Of a stretch of DNA of 64,000 nucleotides, positions 11,656 through 23,349 are shown one piece after another. The notes under the pieces were generated by a model. The model was not told where the DNA came from. It made no database searches and saw only the letters and a list, made by a program, of their open reading frames with translations. Origin of the DNA: Podocnemis expansa (taxonomy: Eukaryota > Chordata > Testudines > Podocnemididae); assembly GCA_007922195.1 (NCBI GenBank), contig ML682126.1:989834-1053833 (forward strand), written 5' to 3'. The translations under genes were made by a program, and so were the position numbers. The first letter of the stretch is position 1, and each line of letters opens with the position of its first letter.

Positions 11656-12286
11656 GCTATGTTCACACACACACAGTGCTTGTTTCAAAACAAGCCATTT
11701 CAAAATAAAGGATTATTTTGAAACACCTTATTTCAAAACACAAAAAAAAAGTGTTTTCGAAATAAGGGAGCAAAATAGCATGTCCACAGTGCGGACATGC
11801 TATTTCGCTTGGGGAGGGGACTGCAGGCACTCGCAGGGTGAAGCACAGCCTGGTTCCTCACCCCACGGGTGCCTGCAGCCCTGTGCAGGCACCTGTGGGG
11901 TGAGGTGCTGGGCTGAGCTTCACCCCACGGGTGCCTGCAGTCCCCCTCTGCCAGCCAGGGGACACCCCTCAGCACCCTGGTCAGGGTGCTGAGGGGGCAT
12001 CCCTTCCTCCCAGGGTGCTAAGCACCCTGGGAAGAAGGGTCAAATGTCGCTTCGGAACACTTTGTTCTGAAGCAACATGTTCACACAGGGTTGTTTCGAA
12101 ACCACTGGTTTCGAAACAACCTTGTTTTGAAAGGGAAGTAGGTTTAAGCCCTTTCGAAAGAAAGGGTCCCATTTCGAAACAAGGGGTCTCCTTGTTTCGA
12201 AATGGGCGTACGTCGTGTGAACATGGCATTTCTTATTTCAAAACAACCTCTGTTGTTTCGAAATAAGAAGCCTGTGTGAACACACC
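11656..12286. mobile_element. Palindromic Harbinger-like MITE
   Basis: Terminal inverted repeats begin GCTATGTTCACAC on the left and the reverse complement of GTGTGAACACACCCA on the right. The flanking triplet TAG (11653-11655 and 12287-12289) fits the 3-bp target duplication of PIF/Harbinger elements. Inside, arms rich in TTTCGAAA/TTTCAAAA and AAATAAGG pair across a GC-rich centre. A short inverted pair 'agcatgtcc'/'ggacatgct' lies at about 11780. It has no transposase, so it is non-autonomous. The same family occurs at 23350-23836 and a related one at 24001-24419. Confidence 0.7.
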
Positions 12287-12289
12287 CAT

Positions 12290-13305
12290 AGTCTTGCACT
12301 AGATGGTTAGGGTAAAACAAGTCTATTCACCAATTCTGGAGAACTTCTTATCCATTTGAGAGAAGCAAATGTTTTGATACTTTTTTGGTGTCAGGATGGT
12401 CTTCTATTTTCTGTCTTTGTTATTTGTTTCTGAGGTTCTTCTGCCTATTACAGTTTTGAGGATTCACTTCACTTTGTAATATCAGCTTGTTTTGATGCCA
12501 GCTTCCATGAGGTTGCAAGTTCACCGCCTGAATTCTGTTAACTAACCTTACTCACAGACTAGGCCATTCTTTTAGCTTAGGTTTTTTTTCATAGTCAGTT
12601 TCACTAGGCTTCAAGCCTCATTTCTGGCTGGTTATGATAGGCCTCTTGTGTCACAGGATGTGCATCCATGCATCCCTAAGTTATGATGAATATAACTTTT
12701 CTGTTCACTTCTGTAGCATAAGTGTGTCATTTGACGCAAAATGTGTCATGCAAGGTTCCCCTGTGAATGGTGTGACTTATTGTAGTGGTATCATGTTTCC
12801 TGCAGCATTATACAGGTGAACAGATATGAAGCATGTTTGAAGGTTTTATACATGATTCAGGGGTGAGAAAGACAGTCAGAATTGTTTCCCACTCAGCATT
12901 GCAAGCATGTACCCAGAGAAGATAAAAAGACAATGGGTCAGCTAAATGTCTGTAGCACCTCAGCACAGTAAGCGAGGAAGAGGCCCGAGAGAGATTGAAA
13001 AAACAAATACAAACTCATTGAGAGGGAGACATGGTGCTGGATTTATCCAGGAAATTACCATCTTAGAAGCAGCTGCAAGGCGCTAAATCTACCTACATTG
13101 CCTGGAATGTCTGTATTGGTTGAATATCACCAACAGCTATTCTTGTGGGGGAGAATGAAGAGAATAGTAGAAAGAGTAATCTCGGATTGCTGTTAGTAGT
13201 CCGGCATGCATTTTATAGCTTTCATTTGCTTATGGAAACTCCTGACTCCTTTAATAAATACTTGTGGATTGATTTGCTATAGACTCACTTATAATTATAG
13301 TCTAG
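12290..13305. other. No feature recognised
   Basis: About 1 kb of AT-rich DNA. I looked for OR motifs, RT motifs and terminal repeats on both strands and saw none. Confidence 0.4.
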
Positions 13306-13336
13306 CAATAGATAGATAGATAAATAAATAAATAAA
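13306..13336 (+). repeat. (GATA)n/(AAAT)n microsatellite
   Basis: A short run of GATA units passing into AAAT units, just before the unclassified repeat at 13350. Confidence 0.9.
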
Positions 13337-13349
13337 AGTATTTGTTTTA

Positions 13350-13680
13350 TCTAAAGCGGTGTGGCCTTTAGATGGTGTTAGAGAGGCTGAGCTTATCCAT
13401 TGCTATGTCAAATGGATGGGTGCAAGTCTATGGTGACTGGGGGAGGGATCCAGTTCCAATAGGATGAGATTTATGAGTCTGGCATGCGGAGGCTGGGAGT
13501 GTTCATTTGAGGACTGTCTCCTGAGTGGCCAGAACATGCATATCCACTGCCTGAGACCGATTACATGGAGAATGCTGATGTGAACTGACTGAGGAGTAAT
13601 TAGCCACCTGGCAAAGTGTGTTTACCCGGGTTTCAGGAGTGAAGATGGGGAGTTCTCAGTGGCACACGAGACCAGATTTT
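13350..13680 (+). repeat. Unclassified dispersed repeat, relative of 60-480
   Basis: Shares ordered short blocks with 60-480, including 'taaagcggtgtgg', 'tgtgaactgac', 'gccacc' and 'caggagt'. It has no coding content. It ends where the 3' tail of the neighbouring CR1 begins. Confidence 0.35.
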
Positions 13681-13689
13681 GGGAGTGGA

Positions 13690-15420
13690 CTATTAGGGCT
13701 GGAAAGGACCTGATGAGGTCATCCAGTCCAACCCCTGCTAAAAGCAGACCTACTCCTACTAACTCATCCAAGCTAGGGTATTATCCAACTGGGTCTTAAA
13801 AGTTTCCAAAGATGGAGATTCCACCACCTCCCTCGTGAGAAAACTTTTCCTAATATCCAACCTCGACCACTCCAGGTACAGTTTAAAAGCATTGCTCCTT
13901 GTTCCGTCCTCTGTCACCACTGAGAATAGCCTAGCTCCCTCCTTGCAGGAGCACCTCTTCAAGTAGTTGAAGATAGTTATCAACAGGGTCGGTGCAATGC
14001 AGTAAGCCTCATAAGCGTTACGGGGAGGTGCTGACGCTTGAGGGGCACCAAAATGGGGAGTGCACCATTGCAGCGTGTTCTGCTGTCATTTGTCTGTGTC
14101 TGTGTCTGCATCTGCTGTGCTCTCAGGGGGGTGCCAGAAACAGTAGCACAGTTCCTGGTTATCAAATTCCCCCTCAGTCTTCTTGTCTGCAGATTAAATA
14201 AGCAAAATTCCTTCACTCTCTCCTCATAAGACATGTGCCCCAGACCCTAATCATTTTTGTTATGCTCTGCTGAACTTTTTCTAAACTGTTAAAATCCTTT
14301 CAGAAGTGTGGAGCCCAAAACTTGACCCAGTATTCCAGATGTGGCCTTACCAGTGCCTAATGGGGGGAATAATCACATCTCTCCATTTGCTGGTAACACT
14401 CTGACTGATACAGCCCAATATGCCATTAGCCTGTTTGGCAGCAAGAGCACACTGTTGACTCATATCCAGTTTCCCATCCACCATAACCCCCAGGTCCTTT
14501 TCTACAGGACTACTGCTTAGCTGATCGCTCCCCAGCCTGTAGCAGTACATGGGAATTTTTTGTCCTAATTGCAGGACTTTGCACTTGTCTTTGTTGAACC
14601 ACATGAAATTTCGTTTGGTCCAATGCTCAACTTGTTTAGGTATCCCTGAATCCTATCCCTGCCATCCAGCTTGTTTACCAGTCCTCCCAGCTTGTTGTCA
14701 ACCACAAATTTACTGATAGTGCAATCTATCCCATCATTCAGATCATTAATGAAGATGTTGAACAGAACCAGTCCCAGGACCGACCCCTGGGACACTCCAC
14801 TAGTTACTGGTTGCCAGTTACACATTGAGCCATTGATCTCTACCCACTGAGCCTGATGATCTAGCCAGCTTTCTATTCACCTTACTGTGCATTCATCCAA
14901 ACCATACTTCCTTAACTTACTGACAAGACTGCTGTGGGAAACCATCTCAAAAGCCTTACTTAAGCTGAGGTATATCACATTGATGGCTACTCCAGCATCC
15001 ACAAAGCCAGACATTTCACCATAGAAGGCGATGAGGTTGGTCAGGCATGATTTGCCCTTGGTGAATCCATGCTGACTGTTCCTGATCACTCTATTTTCCT
15101 CCAAGTGTTACAGAACTGATTCTTTGAGGACCTGCTCCATGATTTTTTGCAGGGATTGAGGCAAGGCTGATTGGTCTGTAGTTTCCTGGATCCTCTTTTT
15201 TTTTTCCCCCTTTCTTAAAGCTAGTTATTATATTTGCATTGTTCTAATCAGCTGGGACCTACCCCCTTCACCATGAGTTTTCAGAGATAATGGCTAGTGG
15301 CTCTGCAGTCATATAGGCCAACTTCCTCACACCCTCAGATGCAGTTCATCTGGCCTCACAGACTTGTGCACTTCCAAATTCTCTAAATAGTCCATCACCA
15401 AGGGCCACTCTCCTCCTCAT
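13690..15420 (-). mobile_element. CR1-family LINE, minus strand, heavily mutated
   Basis: The 3' end is near 13690 ('attagggctggaaaggacc'). Minus-strand RT pieces run from about 15104 down to 13759. They include 'HGFTKGKSCLTNLIAFY' (15070 region), 'SGVSQGSVLGLVLFNIF' (about 14790) and the catalytic region as FVVD, where FADD is expected. Frames are broken many times. A 174-bp hAT-like MITE (13984-14157) interrupts the C-terminal part. A weaker match upstream to about 15540 includes 'AEVLNAFF'. An A-rich run at 15477-15492 has expanded within the coding part. Confidence 0.85.
13984..14157. mobile_element. hAT-like MITE (174 bp) inside the CR1
   Basis: The element is bounded by the 8-bp direct repeat 'gttatcaa' at 13976-13983 and 14158-14165. 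Its ends are CAGGGTCGGTGC and the reverse complement of CAGGAACTGTGC, matching 9 of 12 positions. The related CR1 at 41668-44436 has a single 'gctatcaaatcccccc' at this place and no insert, which defines the empty site. The 8-bp duplication and CAGGG ends are the hAT signature. It has no coding capacity. Confidence 0.75.
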
Positions 15421-15689
15421 TCTGTGCTTCCCACTTCAGCAGCCTGGAAGCTGAACCTGCCTGTGACTGTGGAGGAAAAAAAAAAAAAAAAAGCATTGAG
15501 TACTTCAGCCTCATTGCATCTAGCACCATCCTGCCCCAAATCCTCTGCATATTCTGTTTCAAGAACCAGGTCATTCATATGGATCCTTGAAGGGCCCATA
15601 AGTGTTTCCTTCACTCCCAGTCAGCCGTGGAGTTCATACTGGCCATGGCCTTCAGTTGATACATCACTATCTGTAATCCTCCAAGACAT

Positions 15690-16185
15690 TCAGCCATCCT
15701 GACCAGCAGGGCCATTGCCTAGGTAGGGTTGGGGGTTGTTTTGATGGGGTTAATCTTACTGGCTCCCTACCCATTCCTGATGATTTAGGTGTCATACTGC
15801 AAGACTGCCATTTCTGACACCTATTGTTAGTTCATGACCTTGGGGAAAGTAGTCTGTTCTGACATGACAGTCATGAGAGCCTATGATCTAACTATAGCCT
15901 TTCTTGGGGGGATTTTTAATCTCACTGTCCTGTCCTACATCCTGATCTTAGAGGCTATCTTCAAGCTCCCCTCCAAAGAGGTGTCTAACATCTCTCAGCA
16001 CATGTAGCATCCACCATCTGTGTCATCCTTGTGACTTACACACCAGCATTTTTCTTTCTCACTTAGCCAACATCTATCTGCTGGCTCCACTCACACAGAA
16101 TCCCACAATCTTTGGTGTCAGAACCAAAAATCTCCAGGAGTGTGTCCTCAGTCTTTCCCATCAAGGGCTTTCATGTACTCCCATA
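15690..16185 (+). pseudogene. Class I olfactory receptor fragment, TM4-TM7 region
   Basis: Broken plus-strand frames show a class I odorant receptor from TM4 to the C-terminal tail. They include 'GLILLAPYPFL' (TM4), 'YCKTAISDTYC' (second extracellular loop, normally YC.TNVI.H.YCEH), 'LTIAFLGGIFNLTVLSYILILEAIF' split over TM5, 'LPSKEVSNISQH' (third intracellular loop) and a decayed TM7 near 16100. At least four in-frame stops and a frameshift are present. The N-terminal half is absent. The 5200-5500 fragment covers the missing half and has the same strand, but lies 10 kb away and I see no sign that they were one gene. No product is expected. Confidence 0.75.
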
Positions 16186-16284
16186 GGGAGAAGCTGTGAT
16201 GAAATAAGACAACCTCTTGGGTTACTGTGGTTCTTCTTTTCTGTTCCTGTTTTTTGGTGATGCTATTCTGGTGATGGGACACAG

Positions 16285-16600
16285 GGGTGTGATAACTATA
16301 GGTATCACTAGGGGGGGAAGAGGCTTTAGTGCGACCTTACCTGGACCCCCTGGGGGTGACAGGTTGTGGCCGGTTTAGACCAGGGGCAGGGCAGCTGGAT
16401 AGAGAGGAGAACAAAGGGAGGAGAGGGAGGAAGGAAGATGGAGGTCGGAGGGGCAGGACCTCAGGGGCTCGTCCTGGGGGTTTATTATCTGCCCTCCTAG
16501 GTGATCTGAGAGCCAACTGTCCTAGCTGCTGTGCAAAGTGGATTGCTAATAAACCCTCTGACTGCTACACTGGCTGAGTGTCACTGCTGATTGGGACGCC
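16285..16600 (+). repeat. Gypsy/ERV-type LTR, plus orientation
   Basis: A possible 5' end is TGTGATAACT at 16287. A polyadenylation signal AATAAA lies at 16548-16553, followed by a CTCTGACTGCT block and a 3' edge near 'tgtcactgctgattggga'. This R-U5 layout resembles retroelement LTRs. The following sequence to about 16960 has the GC-rich, 'cctggtgaa'-type look of a retroelement leader, with no gag frame. Boundaries are uncertain. Confidence 0.45.
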
Positions 16601-17029
16601 TGGGACCCTTGTGGAGGGAGGAACCCCCCCCCCCCCAAGGGAGACCGGACAGACCAAGGATCGGACCCTCTGGGCCTGGATTTGGGAAGCTGGCTACAGG
16701 TAGCGTGGAGACCCTGGTGAACGGGAGGAAGCTCCACCATAGCAGAGTCCCTGGTGGGCCGTGAACAGAGGGGATCCAAGAGGCTTTTCTGGGTTCTCCG
16801 TGACAGAAGCACATCCTAATGGGGAGACTGACTCACGGCTTGTCCCTTTGCATTCACTGGCATCAGGCAGTGTCTTTTTACATTCAGGATCTCCAGGAGC
16901 CCTCCTTCCTGCCATTGTCACAGTGCATACCTGTGGAGACACCAGAAATTGCTGAGCTAGATAGGTAATGTCAGGATGCTATGGGCTAGTTTTAGTGGCC
17001 TGCCAGTGCAATTCAGCACGTGGAATCAG

Positions 17030-17150
17030 GTGAGTGACTTCTTCGTACACGCAACCACTGTGTACCCAGCTCTGTCTGTTCTACACCAACAGACCTGAAA
17101 GCCACCTGGGAGGACTCCTCTCTGAGGAAAAGCTCAAGGTAAGTAAATGA
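17030..17150 (-). repeat. LTR fragment related to 18247-18658
   Basis: The block with 'ctacaccaacagacc' at about 17082 and the 'aggactcct' region aligns in the same orientation with about 18490-18590 of the minus-strand LTR. It is a short, diverged second copy. Confidence 0.45.
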
Positions 17151-17257
17151 GGAGTACTGTGGCATTTTTAAAGACTAAGAAATTTATGTGAGAAATACAG
17201 ATCTTCTTGTTTGTTTTTACTGAAATAGACTAACAGTTACCTCTTTGGAACCTCTCA
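17150..17257. repeat. Truncated foldback Cry I-like SINE
   Basis: A plus-oriented piece ('ggagtactgtggca' and 'aaagactaagaaattta', 17150-17190) is followed by a minus-oriented box A piece ('agactaacagttacctcttt', 17227-17247). This is again an inverted pair, but with the centre lost. Confidence 0.5.
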
Positions 17258-17379
17258 AGATAAAAACTCTGTGAGCTCTAAATAGTCCTGACCCTGTTCA
17301 TTCAGCACCAAGGGCTGCTCTTCTCCTGCCATTCGAGGCTGCCAGGACAGTCACCTGGGAGCTGACCTCCTCTGTGACA

Positions 17380-17635
17380 GCCAGGCTAGGCTTGTTTAGT
17401 CTTCAGAAGAGAAGAATGAGGGATGGAGCCAGACTGTTCTCATCATTCAGGGGACAGAACAAGGAGCAATGGTCTCAAATTGCAGCAGGGGAGGTCTAGC
17501 TTGGATTTTAGAAAAAGTATTTTATTTATTTATTTATTTTGCCCTAGGAGGGTGGTGAAGCACTGGAATTCGTGACCTGTGGATATCTTGACCCTAAGAA
17601 TCGATTAAGGCCAAGCTTGAAAAATCTGTGGCTCA
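17380..17635 (+). mobile_element. CR1 LINE 3' fragment, plus strand
   Basis: The plus-strand translation near 17396 reads 'LFSLQKRRMRDGARLFS', the CR1 C-terminal signature. It is followed by degraded 'GQNKEQWSQIAAG' and a region matching the conserved post-RT part of other CR1 copies here. An in-frame (TTTA)n stretch at 17520-17541 has expanded inside it. Confidence 0.7.
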
Positions 17636-17639
17636 CATG

Positions 17640-18246
17640 ACAGAGTTGGGGTGGATCCTGTTCTTCAGAACTTACTCAGAGTTCACCATTATTTGTTTCT
17701 TGCTGTTTTTCTTGGTAACCATTCCTCCCTCCTGAAAGTTGTGAGTGCACAGAGACACTGTTACTTCTGCTTCGGAGGATGTTCGCTATATCCCAATGGC
17801 TTCCCACACACTTGTGTCGGCATACGACACTAAATCCTCCCTCTCCCTGCAGAATGTTTAGTGAAAACTCTTCTGAATTTACACAAGGAGCCTCTTTCAT
17901 ATGCAATCAATATCTCTGAGTGTCGGGTAGTTTTTGCATTATATTTTATTGGTCCAGTATTGGCTTGGGGACAGTGACAGGGCCTCTAGGAAATCCAGCC
18001 CAGGTCACCCCTGTGCTCCAAAGACCAGGACTATGCCACAGTGGGGGTGGTTTTCCAGGGGGTCTTGTTACCTGCATGAGTCTGTCGCAATTCATCCCAG
18101 GTTTCCACAAAAGAATGAAGCAGATTCCAAAGCCAGCCTCTGAGGCTCTGAGTCCTGCTCTGACTGGAAGTCTTCTGCAGGAGTCCCTCCCATGGACGGG
18201 TCATGGGGAGTTCCTCCACGGCCCAAAGGTCCAGCACCCAACTCTC
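17640..18246. other. Possible retroelement leader, otherwise unassigned
   Basis: The part adjoining the minus-strand LTR (about 17950-18246) may be its internal leader, because it lies directly downstream of the LTR 3' edge on that strand. I find no gag-like frame. The rest is unrecognised. Confidence 0.3.
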
Positions 18247-18658
18247 CAGGCAGAGGGACTCTCAGACGGGGTGGGAGTCAGAAGGGTTTATTAGCTCTCA
18301 GGATCACAATGTAGAAAGCTTTGGCTAGCAGATTAACTTGATGCTACAACAGCAATCCACCAAGGAGAGCAGGGATCCATGCCCTGAGGGCATGAATCCT
18401 TATAATCATCTCACGGCCTTAAACCCTTTCCCCCCACCCCCAGAAACCACCACACCACTCTCCTAGCTCCTTTCTTTGTCTGTATGCAGACAACCAGTGC
18501 GTGCCTGGCCCTGTCCAATCTACACCAACAGACCGAATGATCACTCGCAGGACTTCCCTTCTGGGGAACTGCTGTGGGTAAATAACAGTGTGCCATCCTA
18601 CTCTTCCCCCACACCCGCCAAACCTCAAGGGTTTTCAGCCTCTGTCGGATACGCTACA
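18247..18658 (-). repeat. Gypsy/ERV-type LTR, minus orientation
   Basis: Read on the minus strand it starts TGTAGCGTATCC at 18658. It has a polyadenylation signal (TTTATT on the plus strand, 18287-18292) followed by a CTTCTGACTCCC block, and ends near 18247. The start and the AATAAAcccttctgact layout resemble the plus-strand LTR at 16285, so they may belong to related families. The exact 3' edge is uncertain. Confidence 0.5.
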
Positions 18659-18659
18659 A

Positions 18660-20139
18660 GCCTGGACTCTTGAAAGAGTTGGGGAAGGCTGGCCTGTGTG
18701 GTATAGGGGTCAGCTCAGGGAAGGTCACTGATCCTAGTATGCCTGGGAATGGTCATATCTGTGTGTTTGATGCAGAAGGTACTGGTGTCAGTCCCTGTTG
18801 ATGGCCATAAGGTCTGTGTCTCTGTGATCACAGTGCACTATGAAATGGGTCAGTGCAAAGACTTGCTCGGGAGCTCTTCCTTCAATCCCTTTGACCTGAA
18901 TTAACAGGAAGGACCAATGACTAATGGGACTAGTGTTCAGCTCATGGCCATCTTCCGGCTTCACTTTCCCAGAGGGGTTCTGGCTGCAGCCTCAATTACC
19001 CTGACACGCTCCCATTGCACCCTCAAGAGTCTGTCACTACCAAAGTAATGATGGGGGGACACAGGTCCATCCACGCAACCAGGCCCACACCCAGGACATT
19101 TATTGATTTACCACACATCATGTTGCCTGTGTTACTTTCTACCAGGCATTTGTTGCTCCATCCAGGACACAGTCACAGACCTAACAGCTCTCTATCTTCC
19201 CTTGGGGCCTCATTCCAGTATTCTCAGAGGACTTTCCACTGGCAAAAGAAGTAGGGCATGGGGATCCCAATCCTTGCTGCTCATCCAGCCTTCTCACAGC
19301 TCTAGATACTCTTAGCCCAGCCCTGAACACCAGGTGGACCACCTTGCCCCCCTTCCTGGCCTGGTAATGTTCCTCAACCATTGCTTCCCTGGGAACAGGC
19401 CATGCCACCAGTTTTATTTCTCTGCCCATCCTCAGCTCAAAACACCCCAGTGCTCCTGCAACTGAGCCAATTTCCACTCTTGTGTCAGCCTGAGATCTGG
19501 TCACTGGTGCTTTCCCCTTTTGCAGCTTGGACAGCAAGGGGCTGCACGGCAGATGGCTCTGGGCCAGGTGATTGCTGTGAGTGGTATTTGGTGCAGGAGG
19601 AGGGAGATGCAATGTCTGCTGGAGCATGTCCTGTAGACTGGCAGCTTTGAGCCATAATAACCAAGGGCCTCACCAAGCAGCAGGCATGAGGCTTCTGAAA
19701 GGGATGAGGAATTGAGTGTCCTATAGCAGAAGGCTTGGAGGTCATGACCAGGGATCTGCTGCAGGGGGCAGCCAGGTGAGGGTGGTGCAGGCTGCCTGTT
19801 TGGCCGGTGACTTGGCTGGGAAATGGCTGGAGGAGAACCAGGCCCCGGATCGGGTCAGCATTGTGGCCGGGGATCAGCTGGTGGGGTGGCGTGACTGGAT
19901 TCAGCTGGGGGGGGCACAGGTGGGGCAGCAGCATTGTCAGGGATTGGCTGGGAGGAGCAGCAGGCATGGGGCCAGGCTTGTGATGGGCAGAAGAAGTAGG
20001 GTGCGGGCCTCAGATGAGGTCCCTCTCCTGGCTCAACATTGGATTGGCACAGTGGCTGGTTGGGGCAGACTCGGATTGGACCTCTCTCCATGTCCTGTGT
20101 TGTGCTAGCGATCTTGTCCCAGTTGGCAGCAGTATGGAG
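18660..20139. other. No gene recognised
   Basis: Moderately GC-rich DNA. Long open stretches on the minus strand (for example 19967-19485) are low-complexity Pro/Ser/His-rich and match nothing I know. A plus-strand open stretch around 18770-18900 also stays unassigned. No terminal repeats were seen. Confidence 0.35.
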
Positions 20140-22400
20140 CAGCCCATGGCCAGGTGGAGAGTCTGGGGAGTCCTGGCTGCAGATGGTCCTCCCCCCCCAC
20201 CCAGGAGCCCAGGCAGCAGAGATGCCTAGGCAGGGGTGGCTCCCTGCCACACACCCCCAAAGCCCAGATGGTGGTCCAGGTTGTGGTCTGCAGCAGCTGG
20301 GGATTGCTTGATCCCCATATGGTCCGTTCCTTAAAGGTGGTGTTAAAGTCCCCACACAGGATGAGGCACTCATGAGGATCCAAGGTGCCAAGGAAGGTGG
20401 ATGCCTCCTGGAAGAAATGCACCTGCTCCAGACCAAGGTCAGGGCATAGACATTGAGCAGGTTCAATGCTATCCCCTTCACCCAGACTTGGAGGTGCAGC
20501 AGGTGACCCCACATGACCTCGGCAGCCCCCAGCACCTCAGACTGTAGGTCAGAGGAAAACAGGGTGGCTATTCCAACCATGTGGATGGACAGATGACTTG
20601 AAATCATCTTTCCCTCCTACTCCAGCTGCCAGCTAGCCTCACCAGCTGCATCCGCATGGATCTCCTGACAGAAAACCACAGAGCATGAACCCTCCCAAAG
20701 GCAGAAGAGCACCTGGGCCTTGAGCAGACCCATCCTACAGCTCCTGGCATTCAAGGTTGTGAAACTGACTGGTGCCATAAAGAGGGCTGGGAGGGGATCT
20801 TCACTTGCAGGAAAGCCAAGGCCTCCATCAAGCCACACAGCAATCCATGACTGACACCAAAGGCTACAAGTAAATCATGGAAACTGCAGGCATCCTGCCT
20901 CCCAGGACCTTTGCCGTCCTTCAGTATGACCCTCATGGCCTTGAGGATGAGATGGAAATCCCCCCAGCACTGCAGGGTGACACAAACCCAACTCCTGGCC
21001 CCATGAATGTCAGCCAAGAACATTTACAGCTCATCCCACAGCACCAGAGGGTCTGTAGCAGAACATTCCCAGCCATCCTCTTGTCAGACCTGGGTAATGG
21101 GTCCACAGCCAGTTGAGACAGAGAGAGTGGGTGCAGATCCCTAATGTGTTACCAATGTCTTGGGCACTGTACTGCCTATCTCGGCCTCCGGTCCGAGGGC
21201 AGGAGGTATAAAAGGGAAGATGGCAGCCTCAGTCAAAGAGGATAGCACAAATACCATCCGCTGGGAATCGGCGGGTTGAAAGGAGAAGGATAAGATCCCA
21301 GGGGTGGCAGCAATAGAGGAGAGGGCTGTTGGAGGCACTAGAACAATGTCAGGCAAGGACATAAGGGTGGCATCAGGGGCAGTGGAAGAGACAGAGAGAG
21401 GGACAAGGCTAGGGATAGGGTGTGTCTCCCCTTGACTTGGAATCACAAGCAAGCACTCAGGGGATGGATCCCCGCCGATTCTGGACAAGGGTGATGGGCA
21501 GAGATCAGTTTCCATAGCCTCAGCTTCAGTTGGGAGGTGGGTCAGGACTATCAGGAAGGAGAGGGGGCAGCTGTCTTGCCAGAGACATGACCCCGGGGCC
21601 CTGCTACTCAAATCTGGCCATCACCTCAGGAAGCTCAGCAGCCATGTGTTGAATGCTGAGCACAGCCAAGCAGGTGGAAACTTCTGGTGGCATTCCTGAA
21701 ATGACGTCAGGGACAAGGTGCTGGTGCAGAGGGGGAAGAGGAGATAGCGGCATGAGGAAGTTGCAGCTCAGATTGAGGCCCACTGGTTGAGTGTCATCAG
21801 ATCCAGGGCCTCGATCTCTGCAAAAATGAAGCCTAGGTCCCCCCCACCCTGACACAACGGAGTCTTCCTCAGAAGACGTTGGGGTTGAAACCCCTTTGGT
21901 ACTGGCAGCAGGGGCAGATGGCATGAAGGGGTCAGGAGGGGCAGAAGCAGCTCCATCTACAATTTCCCAAGAGACAAGGTCTAAAAGTGCCTCCACTGGG
22001 GGGGGCAGGACTACACCCCTGTGCTGCTACAGCCAGCTCCTCAGCTGGAGCCTCTCATACCTGGGTGCATGGCAGAAGGCCCAGTGATGGTATCATTCGC
22101 AGCATCCCCCCCCCCAAGCTTTGTAGGGGGGCTTGCTCCCTATTGAGCATGGAAGGGAGGGTCTGGGCCTTATTACACTTGGCACATTTCCCCTTAATGA
22201 GGACCCAGCCCTCTATGGTGGCAGCAGAGTGCTGGCCAGTGGGGGCGGGGGCAGGCAGCAAGGGCAAGGGCACCTGGGTTGGAAGGGACAGGGGAGTGTG
22301 AACAGGACCAGGAACCCTTCCCCTGGGACATGCCCTGTCCCTGGCCTAAGGCCACCACAATCAATGCCCTCTTGTCTGTGTGCCCTATCCCACATTGTAC
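20140..22400 (-). mobile_element. L1-Tx1 type LINE, 5' half, minus strand
   Basis: ORF2 starts near 20778 with 'MAPVSFTTLNARSCR', the usual start of the Tx1-clade endonuclease in turtle copies. It continues through 'VVFCQEIHADAAGEASWQLE' and 'VGIATLFSSDL' to 'LDPHECLILCGDFNTTF' (the GDFN endonuclease motif) near 20390, with a frameshift near 20430 and a stop near 20610. Upstream, an ORF1 C-terminal motif 'LQCWGDFHLILKAMR' lies near 20960, with broken Pro/Ser-rich ORF1 frames up to about 22300. The endonuclease tail and whole RT are missing. A 3' half of the same clade lies at 48240-48955. Confidence 0.75.
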
Positions 22401-23345
22401 AACAGCTCTTATCCCAGAACTTCAAATCTTTCGACTGTTAGGTGGTTTTCCTGCTCACCTATGGGAAAATAACATGGCTTTCTCTGGGTTAAATTCAGTG
22501 TGGTCCACTTGCCCAAATGCTACTTAAAACCACAGAAATGCAGCTATAGCCTGCCAATCAAGAACAGATTTAGAACAATATTTTTTTTCAAAAACAAGTG
22601 TTAACATCTATTTGCTTTTACAATATCACAATGAACTTGAAGAACTGAAAACATTTTACTTCAGAAATTAATTCCGATCTTTTGCAGCAAGCATAGCATT
22701 AAATGACGGTTCTACAGAATGCTGCACATCTGTGTTACAATATCTGAAATTGCATAAACATCACTATTTACTTAATAGTCTATCATAAAAATTTCAAAAA
22801 TCCTTAACGATCTATGTCATTCAACAAATGACAATCAGTCATCTGGAATGGGAGGAGATGAGCCCCTCTCAGTCACACAGCACTCATCCGGCCTTATTGG
22901 CAGACAGGCCTCAGGTGTTCTTTCTATTTACAGCACCTTACACATCCCCCTGAACCGCCAATCTGGGTCCAATTCTGCACTCTCACAGGCAACTGAATTG
23001 CTTCCAGTGCTGAGCGCAGGGCTAGGACTTTGTTAGCTAGTTCACTCAGACCATCAGCACACCTATGCCTTACGGATCTCATTCTCATCTGGTCTGTCTG
23101 CTCCAGACTGCTGCCTGATGTTGCTGGCACTGCCGGTGTTCTGCTGCCGGTGTCTGGCAGGTGGCTTCCCCTTTATAAACCCTCCAGGGGATGGGGGGAG
23201 GCAAAGTGGAGAAACGTGAGAGTGGAGAGGCGCTGGGGAAATGTGCAGAACCGTCAGGCAGGGGAAGGGCAGAGGAGAAACATTCGGGAACATCAGGAAG
23301 GGGAGTGGGGCCTCAATGAGCAGAGTGGTGTTTAAGGTAGAATTC
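22401..23345. other. No gene recognised
   Basis: AT-rich to 22840, then more GC-rich. A 68-codon minus-strand frame (23130-22924) is open but unrecognised. It could be an exon or chance. No element ends were seen. Confidence 0.35.
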
Positions 23346-23349
23346 TTTA

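Noticed and set aside
18760..19020. Plus-strand open stretch around 18770-18900
   Set aside because: It is short, ends in a stop and matches no domain I know. It could be an old pseudogene, but I cannot support that.
19181..20607. Minus-strand open frames of 148-250 codons
   Set aside because: The upper part is Tx1 endonuclease read in a shifted frame. The rest is low complexity and matches nothing, so I did not call a gene.
22924..23130. 68-codon minus-strand frame that looks exon-like
   Set aside because: Composition is protein-like, but I see no convincing splice sites or family match, and the neighbours are repeats.
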